A stretch of 64,000 nucleotides of DNA from Syngnathus acus (taxonomy: Eukaryota; Chordata; Actinopteri; Syngnathiformes; Syngnathidae): the NCBI RefSeq assembly GCF_901709675.1, contig NC_051093.1:248001-312000 (forward strand), given 5' to 3'. Below the pieces are notes generated by a model. It was not told where the DNA came from and ran no database searches. It saw only the letters and a program-made list of their open reading frames with translations. The translations under genes were made by a program, and so were the position numbers. How positions within the stretch are numbered: the first letter of the stretch is position 1; the number at the start of each line of letters is the position of its first letter. Below are positions 10,109 through 20,410 of the stretch, one piece after another.

Positions 10109-10385
10109 TGGAATCACCTGTGACTGGACTCCATCTTTAGAATATGTTAACTGCTAGGTGTGTGTGGGTGAGCGTGTGTTCATCATTTACCACAGTATCG
10201 TCCACATGTAGATTTACTTCCTCGTTTATCCACAAGGTGGCGTGCCAGTCAAGTAAAAGTTGACCTAATGCCACCGCTATATGCCGCATGAAACTTGTAA
10301 ACACTGAAAGTTTGACGTTTGACTGCCAGCTACTTCTTGGCCTGCATGTCATCAGAATTACAATAAACTACATGTGATCCATTCT
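10109..10385 (+). other. proz 3' UTR and poly(A) signal
   Basis: The stop codon at 10106-10108 is followed by about 250 bp without repeats and then AATAAA at 10362-10367, the first such hexamer downstream. Cleavage near 10385 would be expected. Confidence 0.6.
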
Positions 10386-10690
10386 CCAGTCTTTTTGCGT
10401 GAATGTTTTTGAAAGCGTTCAGCATGTAAATTGTGTGTCTACATACCATCATACATACACATCATGCATTTAAATTTGTTTTTAAAGAGTCGTTCCATCC
10501 CTGTTGACAGTTAACTTTGATTACATCCAACTCATCAGTCTTCCTTACGTAGAAGGTACTGAAGTGGTACAAACAGCTTCCAGTATGTTGCGGTCACAAT
10601 GGCCTGTAAAGTTCCTGATACCATAAAAAATACAATGTCTAAAATTACTTTTTAAATCATCAATACATTGTTTAATTTCAATCTTATAAA
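10386..10690. other. Intergenic, nothing recognised
   Basis: AT-rich sequence downstream of proz. I see no ORF, no structured RNA and no repeat family I can name. Confidence 0.5.
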
Positions 10691-10691
10691 T

Positions 10692-11600
10692 CAGACTTGG
10701 GCCTCGGTTTTCGAACGTCCCAGTTATCGAACAAATCGGTATTCGAACAAAATATTCGAGATTTTTTTGCTTCGGATGTCGGACGAAATTTCGGTTGTCG
10801 AACCTCGCGAGATGAGCCGAGAGGACCCGCATGCCAACTGACTCCGTTCGTTATTACATTCTCGTTACTCTGAGAATTGCATCAACTCCAATCATGCCTC
10901 TAAAGGAAGCAAGTGGGAGCAGTAAAGCTGATCATGGCGAAAAGAGGAAAGTAGTGCGCAAAACGGTTGAATTTAAAAAATAATTAATTGCAAAATGCGT
11001 GTGTCAGAGTTGGCGCGGGAGTTTTGCATGGCAAAATCGACAATAAGCTCGATCCTGAAAAACAAAGACGCTCTTAAAGGAAGTGATGTTGCGAGGGGCG
11101 ACTGCTTACCAAACAACGGCCACTGGTGCTGGAAGAAGTTGAAAAACTCTTGCTAATTTTCATTAATGCGCAACAGTTAGCGGGGGATACTGTTACTGAG
11201 GGCACCATTTGTGCCAAAGCGAGACATCTTTTTGAGGACCTGGAAAAAAATTGGTAAAAATAAAAAAAAAATGTTTTGATCTGCTGTTTTTCCCCTCACA
11301 ATTTAAAATGCTATCTTTTACTATTAGAATGAAACACAAGCGAGTTGCTACAGATACGGCAATACATTCCCCAGCCTATTAGTTAATTATTTATTTATTT
11401 ATACATTACCTACTCACTTATTTATGCAGTTTTTGGTGTAAAATAATGGAAAAAATGCTTTAAAAAAGTGTTTTTTTTGGCTTGGAACGGATTAATTTTT
11501 TTCCATTATTTGTAATGGGAAAACATATTCGGAATTCGAAAGATTCACTTCTCGAACAGCCTTCTGGAACAGATTGTGGTCGAAAACCGAGGCTCCATTG
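10692..11600 (+). mobile_element. Tigger/pogo-like DNA transposon remnant
   Basis: The ends are inverted: GGGCCTCGGTTTTCGAAC on the left and GTCGAAAACCGAGGCTCC on the right, with TA after the right end (11601-11602). The length is only 0.9 kb, so the catalytic part has been deleted; the N-terminal half of the transposase remains. Confidence 0.75.
10894..11250 (+). pseudogene. Tigger-type transposase N-terminus (CENP-B-like helix-turn-helix)
   Basis: Conceptual translation with frameshifts gives MPLKEASGSSK, KRKVVRKTVEFKK, then SELAREF-like, STISSILKNKDALKG-like and EEVEKLL-like pieces. These match the psq and CENP-B HTH domains of pogo/Tigger transposases. Stops and shifts occur at about 10981 and later. 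No DDE domain follows. Confidence 0.65.
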
Positions 11601-11602
11601 TA

Positions 11603-12317
11603 TACAGAACTCCAATCTTTTAAATGCTAAATATTTTTGTGGTGTAAAAAACTTGAGTGTGGAGATTTTTTTTAGCATATTCAATGATACACCAAAATGT
11701 ATCTCGCTAGCCAGGAGAAGCCACACAGCCTCCTCGTGTTCTTTGGCAACATTTTCCCATAGTCTCACAGTCTTCTCACAGCCTCTTTCCCTTTAGTGAT
11801 CAGGTCACATGGGCAAAGGGAAGGGAACGCGAGAAGAATGGGCGCGTCAAGGAACGTAAAAGACGCTCGAGTGAAAAAAAAACAAGCGGCCAAAAGCCCT
11901 CGCTGGCCTGCCTGCCACTTTTGAAAAGGACAGCACTAAATGCTGCAGAATGCTGCAGAATGCTGCAGAATGCTGCAGAATGCTGCAGAATGCTGGGGGC
12001 CCTCGGTGGCTGTTGCCATGGCTCTCACTTAGGAGATGGCTCCTTACGCCCAAAAATGGTGCTGCTCCTTCATGCTCTGGTTTGACTGCAGATTTATGGG
12101 AAAAGCGCCTTCCTCCCTTGTAGCCCCATCAATATGGTCGTCAAACATGTACTGTGCGATGCGACATTCAAGTGGCACAGGTGTCGCCACTTTAAGTCTT
12201 AGGCTAACATTAGATCCTGGCCACCCATCTGAAAAATGTCTCGCCACGCCCCTGGCTCCATTCATACTTAAGGTGGCTCGAGCAATGATTAAAAAAACAA
12301 ACCAGAATTTAGAAATA
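11603..12317. other. Intergenic stretch with a short tandem repeat
   Basis: No gene is recognised here. It holds the 10-bp tandem repeat listed separately (about 11939-11992) and low-complexity A-rich sequence. Confidence 0.45.
11939..11992. repeat. Minisatellite, 10-bp unit ATGCTGCAGA, about five copies
   Basis: Perfect repeats of ATGCTGCAGA run from about 11939 to 11992. Each unit contains a PstI-type palindrome CTGCAG, and the array is perfect, so it is probably young. Confidence 0.9.
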
Positions 12318-12792
12318 CCGTTTTTTTCCATGTATAATGCGCAAAATTTAACTACCGTATTTTTCGCACCAAAAGGCGCACTGGATTATAAGGCGCAGCA
12401 CCCTCATTGAATTTTTTATTTTAGAAATTATTTCATATATAGGGCGCACCGGATTAAAAGGCGCATAAAATAGAAGCTATACTGCAACAAACTGAGGTTG
12501 ACTAGGGTTGCGGTATGCATCCACTAGCCCAGCGGTGGCCAACCTGCGGCTCTTTGGCTGGTTTCATGCGGCTCTTTTACGTTCATATCAACATTTGTGT
12601 TTATTTTTCGTGCGTATTTGCTTCGCTTGAGTTCAATATGGTATTTTGGTCAAACGCGCATGCGCGTGAGGTGAAATCCCGCAAAGGAGGAGGGACAAAC
12701 AGAGCGATTGGTTTTGCTGGCTTTTTAATGAATGGCGACTGTGACTACGGGGGCCCATTAGGTCCAGAAAAGCTGACAAGACGCTTGCCAAA

Positions 12793-13140
12793 ATGGCAAG
12801 GAAAAAATGCACAGCTAAACGAATATATGACGATGAACACAGGACATTTTTAACAGAGTTAAAGTTGTTTTTTGTTGAACGCTATGGCAAGCCATTCTGC
12901 CTGATATGTCGGACATCATTGGCGCATTTAAAAGCTTCAAATGGTCAGCGCCACTTCAGCTCACTTCATGCCAATATCGATAAGGACTTTGCAAAAGGGA
13001 CTGAATTTCGCAAGCACAAGTTTGGAGACTTTGAAAAGTCAGGCAGAAAAATAGGTACAGTTTTTCAAAAAAATTACGAAGCACTCAGAGACCGTCACAC
13101 TTGCATTGTTTCAACTGGCTTGGAACATTGCATGGGCTAA
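12793..13140 (+). pseudogene. hAT transposase N-terminus with BED zinc finger
   Basis: The 115-codon frame starts MARKKCTAKRIYDDEHRTF and contains CLICRTSLAH followed by RHFSSLH, a C2H2-type BED finger as in GTF2IRD2/ZBED5-like hAT proteins. The catalytic domain is absent. A (GT)n tract follows at about 13452-13522. The DNA-binding part could still be made, but I see no evidence of expression. Confidence 0.7.
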
Positions 13141-13451
13141 AAAGCCATACAATGAAGTGGAGTTCGTTAAAATATGCCTCAGTGACGTTATTGAAATCTT
13201 GTCTCCTGAAAACGACGAACTCAAACGAATGGTCTGTCCCGCCACACATAGTAAGTGAAAAAACTTATTATGTTTTTGTTTGTGGAATTTGTTGAACTGA
13301 GAGTTTGTCTGTGTGAGACAATGCACACAATGTTCATTGTTGAAAATGTGGTCTTTGGTCTGTGGTTTTAGTACTGTAGGAGTCAATTTGTCATTATCAT
13401 GTTGGTGCGTGACATAATAATGTCACACAATAAATTTGGCTGAGCAGAGGG

Positions 13452-13528
13452 GTGTGTGTGTGTGTGCGTGTGTGTGTGTCTGTGGTGCGCGTGTGTGTGT
13501 GTGTGCGTGTGTGTGTGTGGGGGGGGTG
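13452..13528. repeat. GT-rich microsatellite inside the hAT
   Basis: Interrupted (GT)n and (GC/GT) runs, ending in a short G-run. Confidence 0.85.
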
Positions 13529-14697
13529 TTCATGTGTGCTCATGTGTATGATGTGGCTCTTTGCGATGACACAGTAAAAAATGTGGCTCTTAGTCTCTGA
13601 CTGGTTGGCCACCCCTGCACTAGCCAATAACCAATGAGCCCTCTGTAAACAATCGCGTTTCTCAAACAGTCGCCTATAAAATGATCAGAACTGACTAAAG
13701 TTCGATCTAACACTGGTACTGCTTACCTATGTTTCCCTTCCATATCGATCCGTAAATTTACTCGAAACATTAACAGAGCAGCCTATTTTGACATGAAATA
13801 GCCTTGTGCGTATAGCAGCTATTATTATAGCATTAGCCACCCGCAAACTCCCATGAGCCTCAGCTCGCAGACCCCCATGAGCCTCAGCAAAGTGTAAACA
13901 ATCGCGTTTCTCAAACGATCTCCTATAAAATGATCGGAACTGACTAAAGTTTGATCTAACACATTGGTACTGCTTACCTATGTTTCCCTTCCATATCAAT
14001 CCGTAAATTTACTCGAAACATTAACGGAGCAGCCTATTTTGAAATGAAATAGCCTCGCGGGTACAACAGCTATTCGGTGACGCCCCCTGACCACAGTTGC
14101 CTGACCAATGTTGGGAAGCGATGCGACCTTGTAATTTACTAGTCGTACTAAAACGCACTGAAACATTTTGGCAGAGCACTGTGTACAACCAGTATGGATC
14201 AACAAATTCATCAATTGATCCATATATAAGGCGCTCTGCATTATAAGGCGCACTGTGGTTTTTTGAGTAAAATGTAAGTTTTTAAGTGCGCCTAATAGTG
14301 CGGAAAATACGGTAATTTATTGTCCTAAAATCTGGGGTGCGCATAATACATGGGTACAATTTTATTTTAATATTTTTTTTTAATTTTTTTTTGAAGAAAA
14401 TCATGGTACAACAATGTTTGAAGAAAATCTTGTCACGGATGGTTCTTTACAACGTCACTTTCCTCTCTTTTCATTTTAACCTAACTGATCGCGGTGGTGC
14501 CTTTCTGGGCAGTCGGAGAAATCAACGCCAACAAAAAAAATACATCCAGCCTAGTTAAGAAATCACCAGAAAGATCACCATGACAATTGTGAATAATAAA
14601 TAAATAATTATTATATATATATTATTATTATTATAATAATAAATAATTGTGATAAATAACTGGAACATCACTCAAATATTGGTGATCCCGTTGAGAG

Positions 14698-14891
14698 CAA
14701 TGTTCCCTCTAAGCTGCGCGCGTGCGCAATCGCGCACTGCCCGCACATTCTCAGCGCACAAGAAAATCTATCCAGCGCATAAACAACATCCCACATCCCA
14801 TCCCCCCCCCCCCCCGAAGCGAAGCGAACACGCAGCGTTTGACGTCCCATTACCTTACATTACATTATATGAAAAATTAGAGGGAACATTG
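14698..14891. mobile_element. 194-bp hAT-type MITE
   Basis: The inverted ends are CAATGTTCCCTCTAA and TTAGAGGGAACATTG. The perfect 8-bp duplication GTTGAGAG is at 14690-14697 and 14892-14899. There is no coding capacity. Confidence 0.9.
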
Positions 14892-15039
14892 GTTGAGAGT
14901 CTCACATATTTCTTCGCTATCGAGTTTGCTACTGCATGCGCAGTGATACTGACCGGCAGAATAACATCCGGTTGTTCCCAAAGATGATCTTTTTTCTGAA
15001 ATAATTTTCCGTTTACGGACTTAAGTAACCCGGCTGGGT

Positions 15040-15297
15040 CATACCAAAGACTATAAAAATGGGACCCATTGCCTCCCTGCTTGGCACTCAGCATTAAGGG
15101 TTGGAATTGGGGGGTTAGATCACCAAATGATTCCCGAGCGCGGCGCCGCTGCTGCTCACTGCTCCCCTCTCCCCCAGGGGATGGATCAAAATCACACGGG
15201 GATGGGTCAAATGCAGAGGACAAATTCCACCACACCCAGATGCGTGTGTGACGATCATTGGGACTTTAAATAAATAAATAAATAAAAAATGTCAAAA
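15040..15297 (+). mobile_element. SINE with a TAAA-type tail
   Basis: The start region holds CCATTGCCTCCCTGCTTGGC, the middle is GC-rich, and the end is CGATCATTGGGACTTTAAAT with a (TAAA)n tail at about 15277-15295. The same family is at 36880-37052 (minus). A version with its middle deleted lies at 31000-31055, at the same place inside the other family C copy, so this SINE joined family C before the two copies separated. Confidence 0.75.
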
Positions 15298-15404
15298 TTT
15301 GGGTGAGTATTATACATGGGTACAGGCTTTTTTCCAGCATTGACATGCCATTTTTAGGGTGCGTATTATACATGGGGGCGCATTATACATGGAAAAAAAC
15401 GGTA

Positions 15405-17100
15405 CTGGACAATGTGGAACAATCTGTTCCCTTGACTTTAAAAAAAAAACTTTCAAGATCGTCTTCCCCAAAGGAAAGGTGTCAAAGAGAAATTTGTTTT
15501 CTTCCAAAGGTGCTGAAGGCCACTCAAGCTCACGCCTTGACTGACCAACTGACATCTGATGCAATACAGCTGTAGGTGGACATCTGTCCGTTCTTTTCAA
15601 TGAAGGAATTAGATTTGTTATGCAGACAAATAGAAATGCAATTTGCGATCGTGGTCCTGGCAGCGCTGGACCACATTTTGCCCATTCCACTATATTGGAA
15701 CTGATAAAGACATGGATGGAGGTGAAAGTGTGCCAGTCCTACTAAATCCTACTAAATCAGTAATCCATCCCCATGCAGTGACCCCAAATCCTCCATGTGC
15801 TATATATGCACAACACGTATGCACGTAGCCTCAAAAAAGACAATTTCTTGGGGATTATCTGTTTGTGTGGTGTCTGATTCCACACAGGGGCTAACAGTGT
15901 GATTACCCCACACCCCTCCCCCTTGAAAAATACTCAATGTGGACCCCGTGCCAGCTTCCACTCGACTAGGTGGTTATGCAAGGAGGGTCGAGGCAAAACC
16001 TGAGAGCCAGAGGTCAAGGCCTGGTGCGATGCGGATAGAGAGGCAAGCTGCAGATATTCCACACAAACTCGATGAAAGCAGGCGAGAGGACTGAAGCGAG
16101 TGCTTCAAGTCGGCATTCTTGCAAGAGGAGTGAAGCGAATGCTTCAAGTCAGCAGTCTTGCGGGGCTCGGTGGCAAAACAACGGTGACCAGAGAAGAAAA
16201 GAACAAGAAGTCATTTTTAGTCAACGGTCATGGCGTTTGGGAAGGCAACTTCTGCAGTGGCCTTTATTCCACTGACCTCACCCTGACCTTGACAGGGTTC
16301 AATCCTGTTTCGAGCCATTCGAGAAACACAAGCAGCTCACATGCAGCCCCGAATCAGACCCGCAGAATCAAAGCCGACGAGTTGGCTGCGGCGCGAGGAG
16401 AAGACCTGTGTCATCGTGCATGTCTGTGCGAGCTCATTTGCGTGTTTTGGTGATGTTATGTCGAAAAATAGGGAAGAGGTGACCTTTCATCTGCGCCAAC
16501 CATCTGTGTGGTTAGCCTACTTGAAAGGTCACCACCACAGAGGAGGCGAGCAACAGCCGGAGGCTTTGGGTCGTCATTGTTGATAAGGCGCAGATTAGCT
16601 TAATAGTTTTGGTTGAGCTCATTTGTCTCGGAGTAAGAACAGAAGGTTCAACCAAGAATTTTCTCATGACAAATGACCAATATTCACTTACACACTGCTT
16701 GCCACTTGATGTTGTCATGAGAAGAACTCTCCTGTGCTAATGATGGCTTGCTCGCTATTGGACGGACGGACAGATGGATGGATCCATAGCTAGAAAGAAA
16801 AAAAGAAAGAAATCCTCTGAACATCAAATTTTAATTTCAAACTGAACAGGATACAGCTGGAACATGTCATGTGCTATGCTCATGATTGACATCCTACTTT
16901 AGCGAGAGCTAACTACAATTTATGATGGGTGTTAAGTCTCGCGTGAGTTATATCAGCTTATCGCGATTGTTGCAGCCCGCGCGCAGTGGTAAATTACAGA
17001 CGGCGGGAGTTAAAGTGGCAGGTATCGACTGAGCGTGTGCGTATTTGCCAAAAATATGGCGGAACCATTAGGCCACGGATGACAAGGAGACACTCACAAC
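15405..17100. other. Intergenic, no gene recognised
   Basis: Mixed-composition sequence with short scattered ORFs and no convincing homology. The stretch 16100-16180 repeats GCTTCAAGTC and GTGAAGCGAATG-like words imperfectly. A short GGACGGACGGACAGATGGATGG run lies near 16760. Confidence 0.45.
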
Positions 17101-17109
17101 ACAGGAAGA

Positions 17110-17910
17110 GGAAGAGCGATCCCGCCGAGGAAGAGTGATCACGTCGAGGAAGAGCGATCACGTCGAAAAGCGATCACGCCGAGGCTTCTTCTTTGTCAGG
17201 AAGTCGTCAAGCCAGCAAACGTCGGAGCTTTCCAGCGCCATCGGCTCCGCGGCCGACGTCGGATTTCGCTCCAGCAACGCCAGACCCGCGGCCGCCATTG
17301 GGGTTCCTCCAGGCGTCATCAGACTCGCGGCCACATTAGGGTCCCACCTCAGCGTCCCCGGACCCGCGGCCGTCGCCGAACCTCGAGCCAGCAACGCCGG
17401 ACCCGCGTCTGTCGCCGGACTTCGTCCCAGCAACGCCGGACCTGCGGCCGTCGCCGGACTTTGTGCCAGCAACGCCGAACCCGTGGCCTTCACCGGACCT
17501 CTAGCCACCTGCGCCGGACCAGCGATCATCCCCCCAGGAGCCAGCCAACACCAGGTACCAGGAGGCCAGCTACCACCAGGCCCAGTAGGCCAACAACATC
17601 AGCCCCACGAGGACAGCCACCACCAGGCCTAGTAGGCTAGCACCACCACCCCCAGGAGGAGAGCTACTATCAGGCCCAGTGTGCTAGCACCACCAGCCCC
17701 TGGAAGAGAGCTAACATCAGGCTCAGTAGCCTAGCACCACCAGCCCCAGGAGGACAGCCACCACCAGGCCCAGTAGACTACCATCACCAGGCCCAGGAGG
17801 ACAGCCACCACCAGGCCCAGTGGGCTAGCACCACTAGCCGACCCAGGAGGAGAGCTGTCACCAGGCTGAGTGGGATAGCACCACCAGCCCCAGGAGGAGA
17901 GCTACCATCA
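17110..17910 (+). repeat. GC-rich minisatellites at the LINE 5' end
   Basis: Three kinds of tandem unit follow each other: about 22-bp GAGGAAGAGCGATCACGTC-type units (17110-17180), about 45-bp units around CCAGCAACGCCGGACC (17260-17530), and about 48-bp units around CACCAGCCCCAGGAGGA (17540-17910). They run directly into LINE ORF1 at 17931. I read them as the 5' UTR, possibly a promoter made of monomers, but that is inference. Confidence 0.6.
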
Positions 17911-17930
17911 GGTCTAGATTGGCAGACCTG

Positions 17931-18521
17931 ATGGCCATGAAAGTGCTTCAGAAGGACATGGAGGAGCTGAAGTTATCAGTGGAAGTGATGTCTTCAAATG
18001 TGGAAACCATAATGAAGCAACAGGCAATTATTACAGAGCTGATGGGAGAGGTGAAGCAGCTCAAACAATTAAACATTGAACAAAATAAGAAAATTGTCAG
18101 CCTGGAAAATAGATTAGGCAGTTTGGAGCAGTATTCAAGAATGAAGGATGTCATCATCACAGGTTTAAAGATCAAACCACGGACCTACCAGCAGGCTGTG
18201 AAAGGCCTTGCTACTGAGGACAATCCTGAACATGAGGAGACAACCGAGGAGCAGGTAAAAACTTTCCTCCAGAGTAAAGACATCGTTATTGACATTGTCA
18301 ATATTGAGGCATGCCACACTCTGCCAACCAAGAGTCTAAATGGCAAGCCTGTCATACCATCTATAATTGTCCGATTTACAAACAGGAAAAATAAGATAAA
18401 TCTGCTCAAACAAGGTAGAAAACTACAAGGCACGAATGTATACATAAATGAACACCTCACCAAGAAAAATGGTGAAATAGCTAAGAAAGCAAGAGCTCTT
18501 AAGAAAAATGGTAAAATATAG
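17931..18521 (+). CDS. LINE ORF1: coiled-coil nucleic-acid-binding protein
   Basis: The frame is 197 codons from ATG 17931 (an in-frame TTG lies 12 bp upstream). Residues about 8-60 are heptad-rich and should form a coiled coil, ending in NRLGSLEQYSRMKDVIITGL. An RRM-like fold should follow, up to INEHLTKKNGEIAKKAR. This layout is that of LINE ORF1 RNA chaperones. The frame stops at KIstop, but homologous coding continues to about 18640 (FIKTVGAAESS), so the last part is probably lost by a nonsense mutation. Confidence 0.65.
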   Translation: MAMKVLQKDMEELKLSVEVMSSNVETIMKQQAIITELMGEVKQLKQLNIEQNKKIVSLENRLGSLEQYSRMKDVIITGLKIKPRTYQQAVKGLATEDNPEHEETTEEQVKTFLQSKDIVIDIVNIEACHTLPTKSLNGKPVIPSIIVRFTNRKNKINLLKQGRKLQGTNVYINEHLTKKNGEIAKKARALKKNGKI

Positions 18522-18721
18522 TCCACTTGGACTGCTGGTTGTAAGGTGTTCATCAAAACTGTTGGGGCAGCAGAAAGTTCTCATGGTTTCTGCATCAGTG
18601 TCAATGAGCAACTTAAGAGGTACGAAGAAGACCAGTAATCTGTACATCATTCTGTTGAACCTAAGGTTGTGGTACTCTTAGATCACGAAAGGTAAAAACT
18701 TGGTGAAATGATCAACCCACC

Positions 18722-19147
18722 ATGAACAGTATTGACAAATGCCTTTCTTCTCCAACTGGTGTGTTTAATAAACAAGCACTGATAACTGAAAATGAAGAAT
18801 TTGGTTTGAAAACATTTGATTTCACTGAACATAAGGGATATGGTCTGTTATTTATTCATCGCTCGTTTTATTTTATTTATTATTTATGGGTTTGTGCCTT
18901 CTTGTTTTTGTTTTGTGTCGCCTACTTGTATGTCTCGTCACCGTGGGATGGAGAAAACGGAATTTCGGTTTCTTTGTGTGTCTTGACATATGAAGGGATT
19001 GACAATAAAGCTGACTTTGACTTTGACTTGACTTTGACTTTGATATGACATAGAGAACAATATTGATCCTGTGAATAAGGAATTGTAAATACTATACTGT
19101 AGCGCAATTTAACAAGAATGTAACAACAAATAGAGCAATATCAATTA
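18722..19147 (+). pseudogene. LINE ORF2 N-terminus, interrupted
   Basis: ATG at 18722 starts MNSIDKCLSSPTGVFNKQ. The frame runs to FDFTEH at the L2 tail inserted at 18843-19041, then resumes as DIENNIDPVNKEL and, after small lesions, QFNKNVTTNRAISI at 19147, where a TA element begins. The following endonuclease domain is 5.5 kb away at 24715. Confidence 0.6.
18843..19041 (+). mobile_element. 5'-truncated LINE 3' end (Rex1/L2-like)
   Basis: About 199 bp with the 3' tail GACTTTGACTTTGAC repeats. The direct repeat GATATG at 18837-18842 and 19042-19047 bounds it. It is nearly the same as the 3' end of the larger minus-strand LINE at 58197-58400. Confidence 0.85.
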
Positions 19148-20408
19148 CCATATTTTTCGGACTATAAGTCGCGTTTTTTTTCATAGTTTGGGAGGGGGGG
19201 CGACTTATATGTGAATTCTTTCATAAATTTAAAAAAAAAAAAAAAAAGAAGTGAAACCGCGATAAACGAACCGCGATGTAGCAAGGGATTAGTGTAATTT
19301 GAATTTCAAGTGACGTCAGCAGCACGGCGTGGCGGGGCGGTTGTTTACAAAAAGGACAAAGATTCGATCACGGGATGACGAAGATGGCGAAAGGGCCCCA
19401 GGTACTACCGGCATCATTAGCGGCTTTGTTTGTAAGTGACACGGAGGACGAAGAGTTTGAAGGATTTAATGATTTGGAGTGACACAGAAGGTTTAAAAAA
19501 CTATTATGGCTTTTACGCACGCCCGGTGCTACTCTACGGAGCTCTCTTTCACCTCCGTGGATGAAAGTTGGGGGCCGGCGCTCGGCCGGGTGGCTGTCCG
19601 GTGACCGTGGATGGGGCTCGGACATGGCTTTTACGCACGCCCGGTCCGACTCTACGGAGCTCTCTTTCACCTCCGTGGATAGAAGTCGGGGGCCGGTGCT
19701 CGGCCGGGTGGCTGTCCGGGGACGGTGGATGGGGCTCGGACTTGGCTTTTACGCATGCCCGGCCCTATTCTATGGAGCTCTCTTCCACCTCCGTGGCTGG
19801 AAGTGCCACCTCTGTGGATGGAAGTCCACGCCGCCACACGCCTGGAAGTCGACGCCGGTGCTTGGGGCCGTGTGGTGGTGAACTATTTATGTTATAGTTA
19901 TTTGATATATTTTATTTCGTGTAGCAACAATATGTTTTTATCGTTACAGTTCAGTAGTTGTTGGCTCGGACGTGCTACCCAGTGCGTTATTTGATATATA
20001 ATTTATATATCGTTATATGGGCCTGTGGAAAATTTTGAAGTGCAAGTGCTGTTAGCGGCGCGCACCCATTGTTGACATAAAGGACGATCGATGGATTTAA
20101 TGAATTGGAGTGACACAGATGGTTTTATAAACGTGTTATTTATGTAATAGTTATTTGAATAACTCTGAATGTTACGTCAGGCCCGTTCTCAGCTCTTCGT
20201 TTGTGTTTATGTCACGTTAGCATACCTATCGTTTAGCCTGTTGTTGCTCGTTCATGTCTGTTCTTGGTGTTGGATTTTGTCGAATAAATTTCCCCCAAAA
20301 TGCGACCTATACTCCGGAGCGACTTATATTTGTTTTTTTCACGTTATTGTGCATATTATGGCTCATGCGACCTATATTCCGGAGCGACTTTTAGCCCGAA
20401 AAATACGG
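19148..20408 (+). mobile_element. TA-flanked repeat, family A (copy A2), complete
   Basis: The left end is CCATATTTTTCGGACTATAA and the right end is AGCCCGAAAAATACGG, with TA on both sides. The body holds the GATTACTG/ACAGTAATC motif (about 19265-19295), an acidic peptide-coding stretch at about 19420-19480 (SDTEDEEFEGFNDLE), and three tandem units of about 119 bp starting at 19505, 19624 and 19742. The left flank is LINE sequence on plus; the right flank is the same LINE on minus. Confidence 0.8.
19505..19790 (+). repeat. 119-bp tandem units inside family A
   Basis: Units begin ATGGCTTTTACGCACGCCCG at 19505 and 19624, with a diverged third at 19742. The same units are in A1 (minus) and A3 (minus) with different copy number. 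Because of the unit length the frame changes from unit to unit, so the open frames here are probably not a protein. Confidence 0.8.
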
Positions 20409-20410
20409 TA

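Larger units (their letters stand above)
12530..13617 (+). mobile_element. hAT transposon, internally deleted, with a BED-finger ORF
   Basis: The terminal repeats are CAGCGGTGGCCAACC and GGTTGGCCACCCCTG. The 8-bp target duplication CACTAGCC is at 12522-12529 and 13618-13625. Copy B2 of the host repeat has the uninterrupted site at 44168-44175, which proves the insertion. At 1088 bp it is too short for a full transposase; only the N-terminal exon is left. Confidence 0.92.
12355..14312 (+). mobile_element. TA-flanked repeat, family B (copy B1), with a hAT inside
   Basis: It begins CCGTATTTTTCGCACC and continues with GGCGCACTGGATTATAAGG; it ends GTGCGCCTAATAGTGCGGAA and AATACGG. It is flanked by TA on both sides (12353-12354, 14313-14314). 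The family C copy at 30872-31774 has the empty site at 31738-31739, so both the borders and the 2-bp TA duplication are firm. Copy B2 is at 44004-44878. It contains an internal duplication of about 170 bp (about 13640-13815 and 13890-14060) that B2 shares. Confidence 0.85.
12318..15402 (+). mobile_element. TA-flanked repeat, family C (copy C1), with nested insertions
   Basis: The left end is CCGTTTTTTTCCATGTATAATGCGC and the right end is its inverse, GCGCATTATACATGGAAAAAAACGG; both are flanked by TA (12316-12317 and 15403-15404). The internal body matches the copy at 30872-31774. Inside are family B (12355-14312), a 194-bp hAT (14698-14891) and a SINE (about 15040-15297). Confidence 0.8.

Noticed and set aside
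13397-13627. ORF with HTHTRT repeats on minus
   Set aside because: It is the reverse of a GT microsatellite in a hAT.
17135-17632. A proline/alanine-rich host protein
   Set aside because: It is translated from a minisatellite directly upstream of a LINE ORF1 and has no splice context. I keep it as a LINE 5' feature.
19561-19994. Cys/Trp-rich secreted protein encoded by the 119-bp units
   Set aside because: The frame does not persist across units, and copies in A1 and A3 carry different frames.
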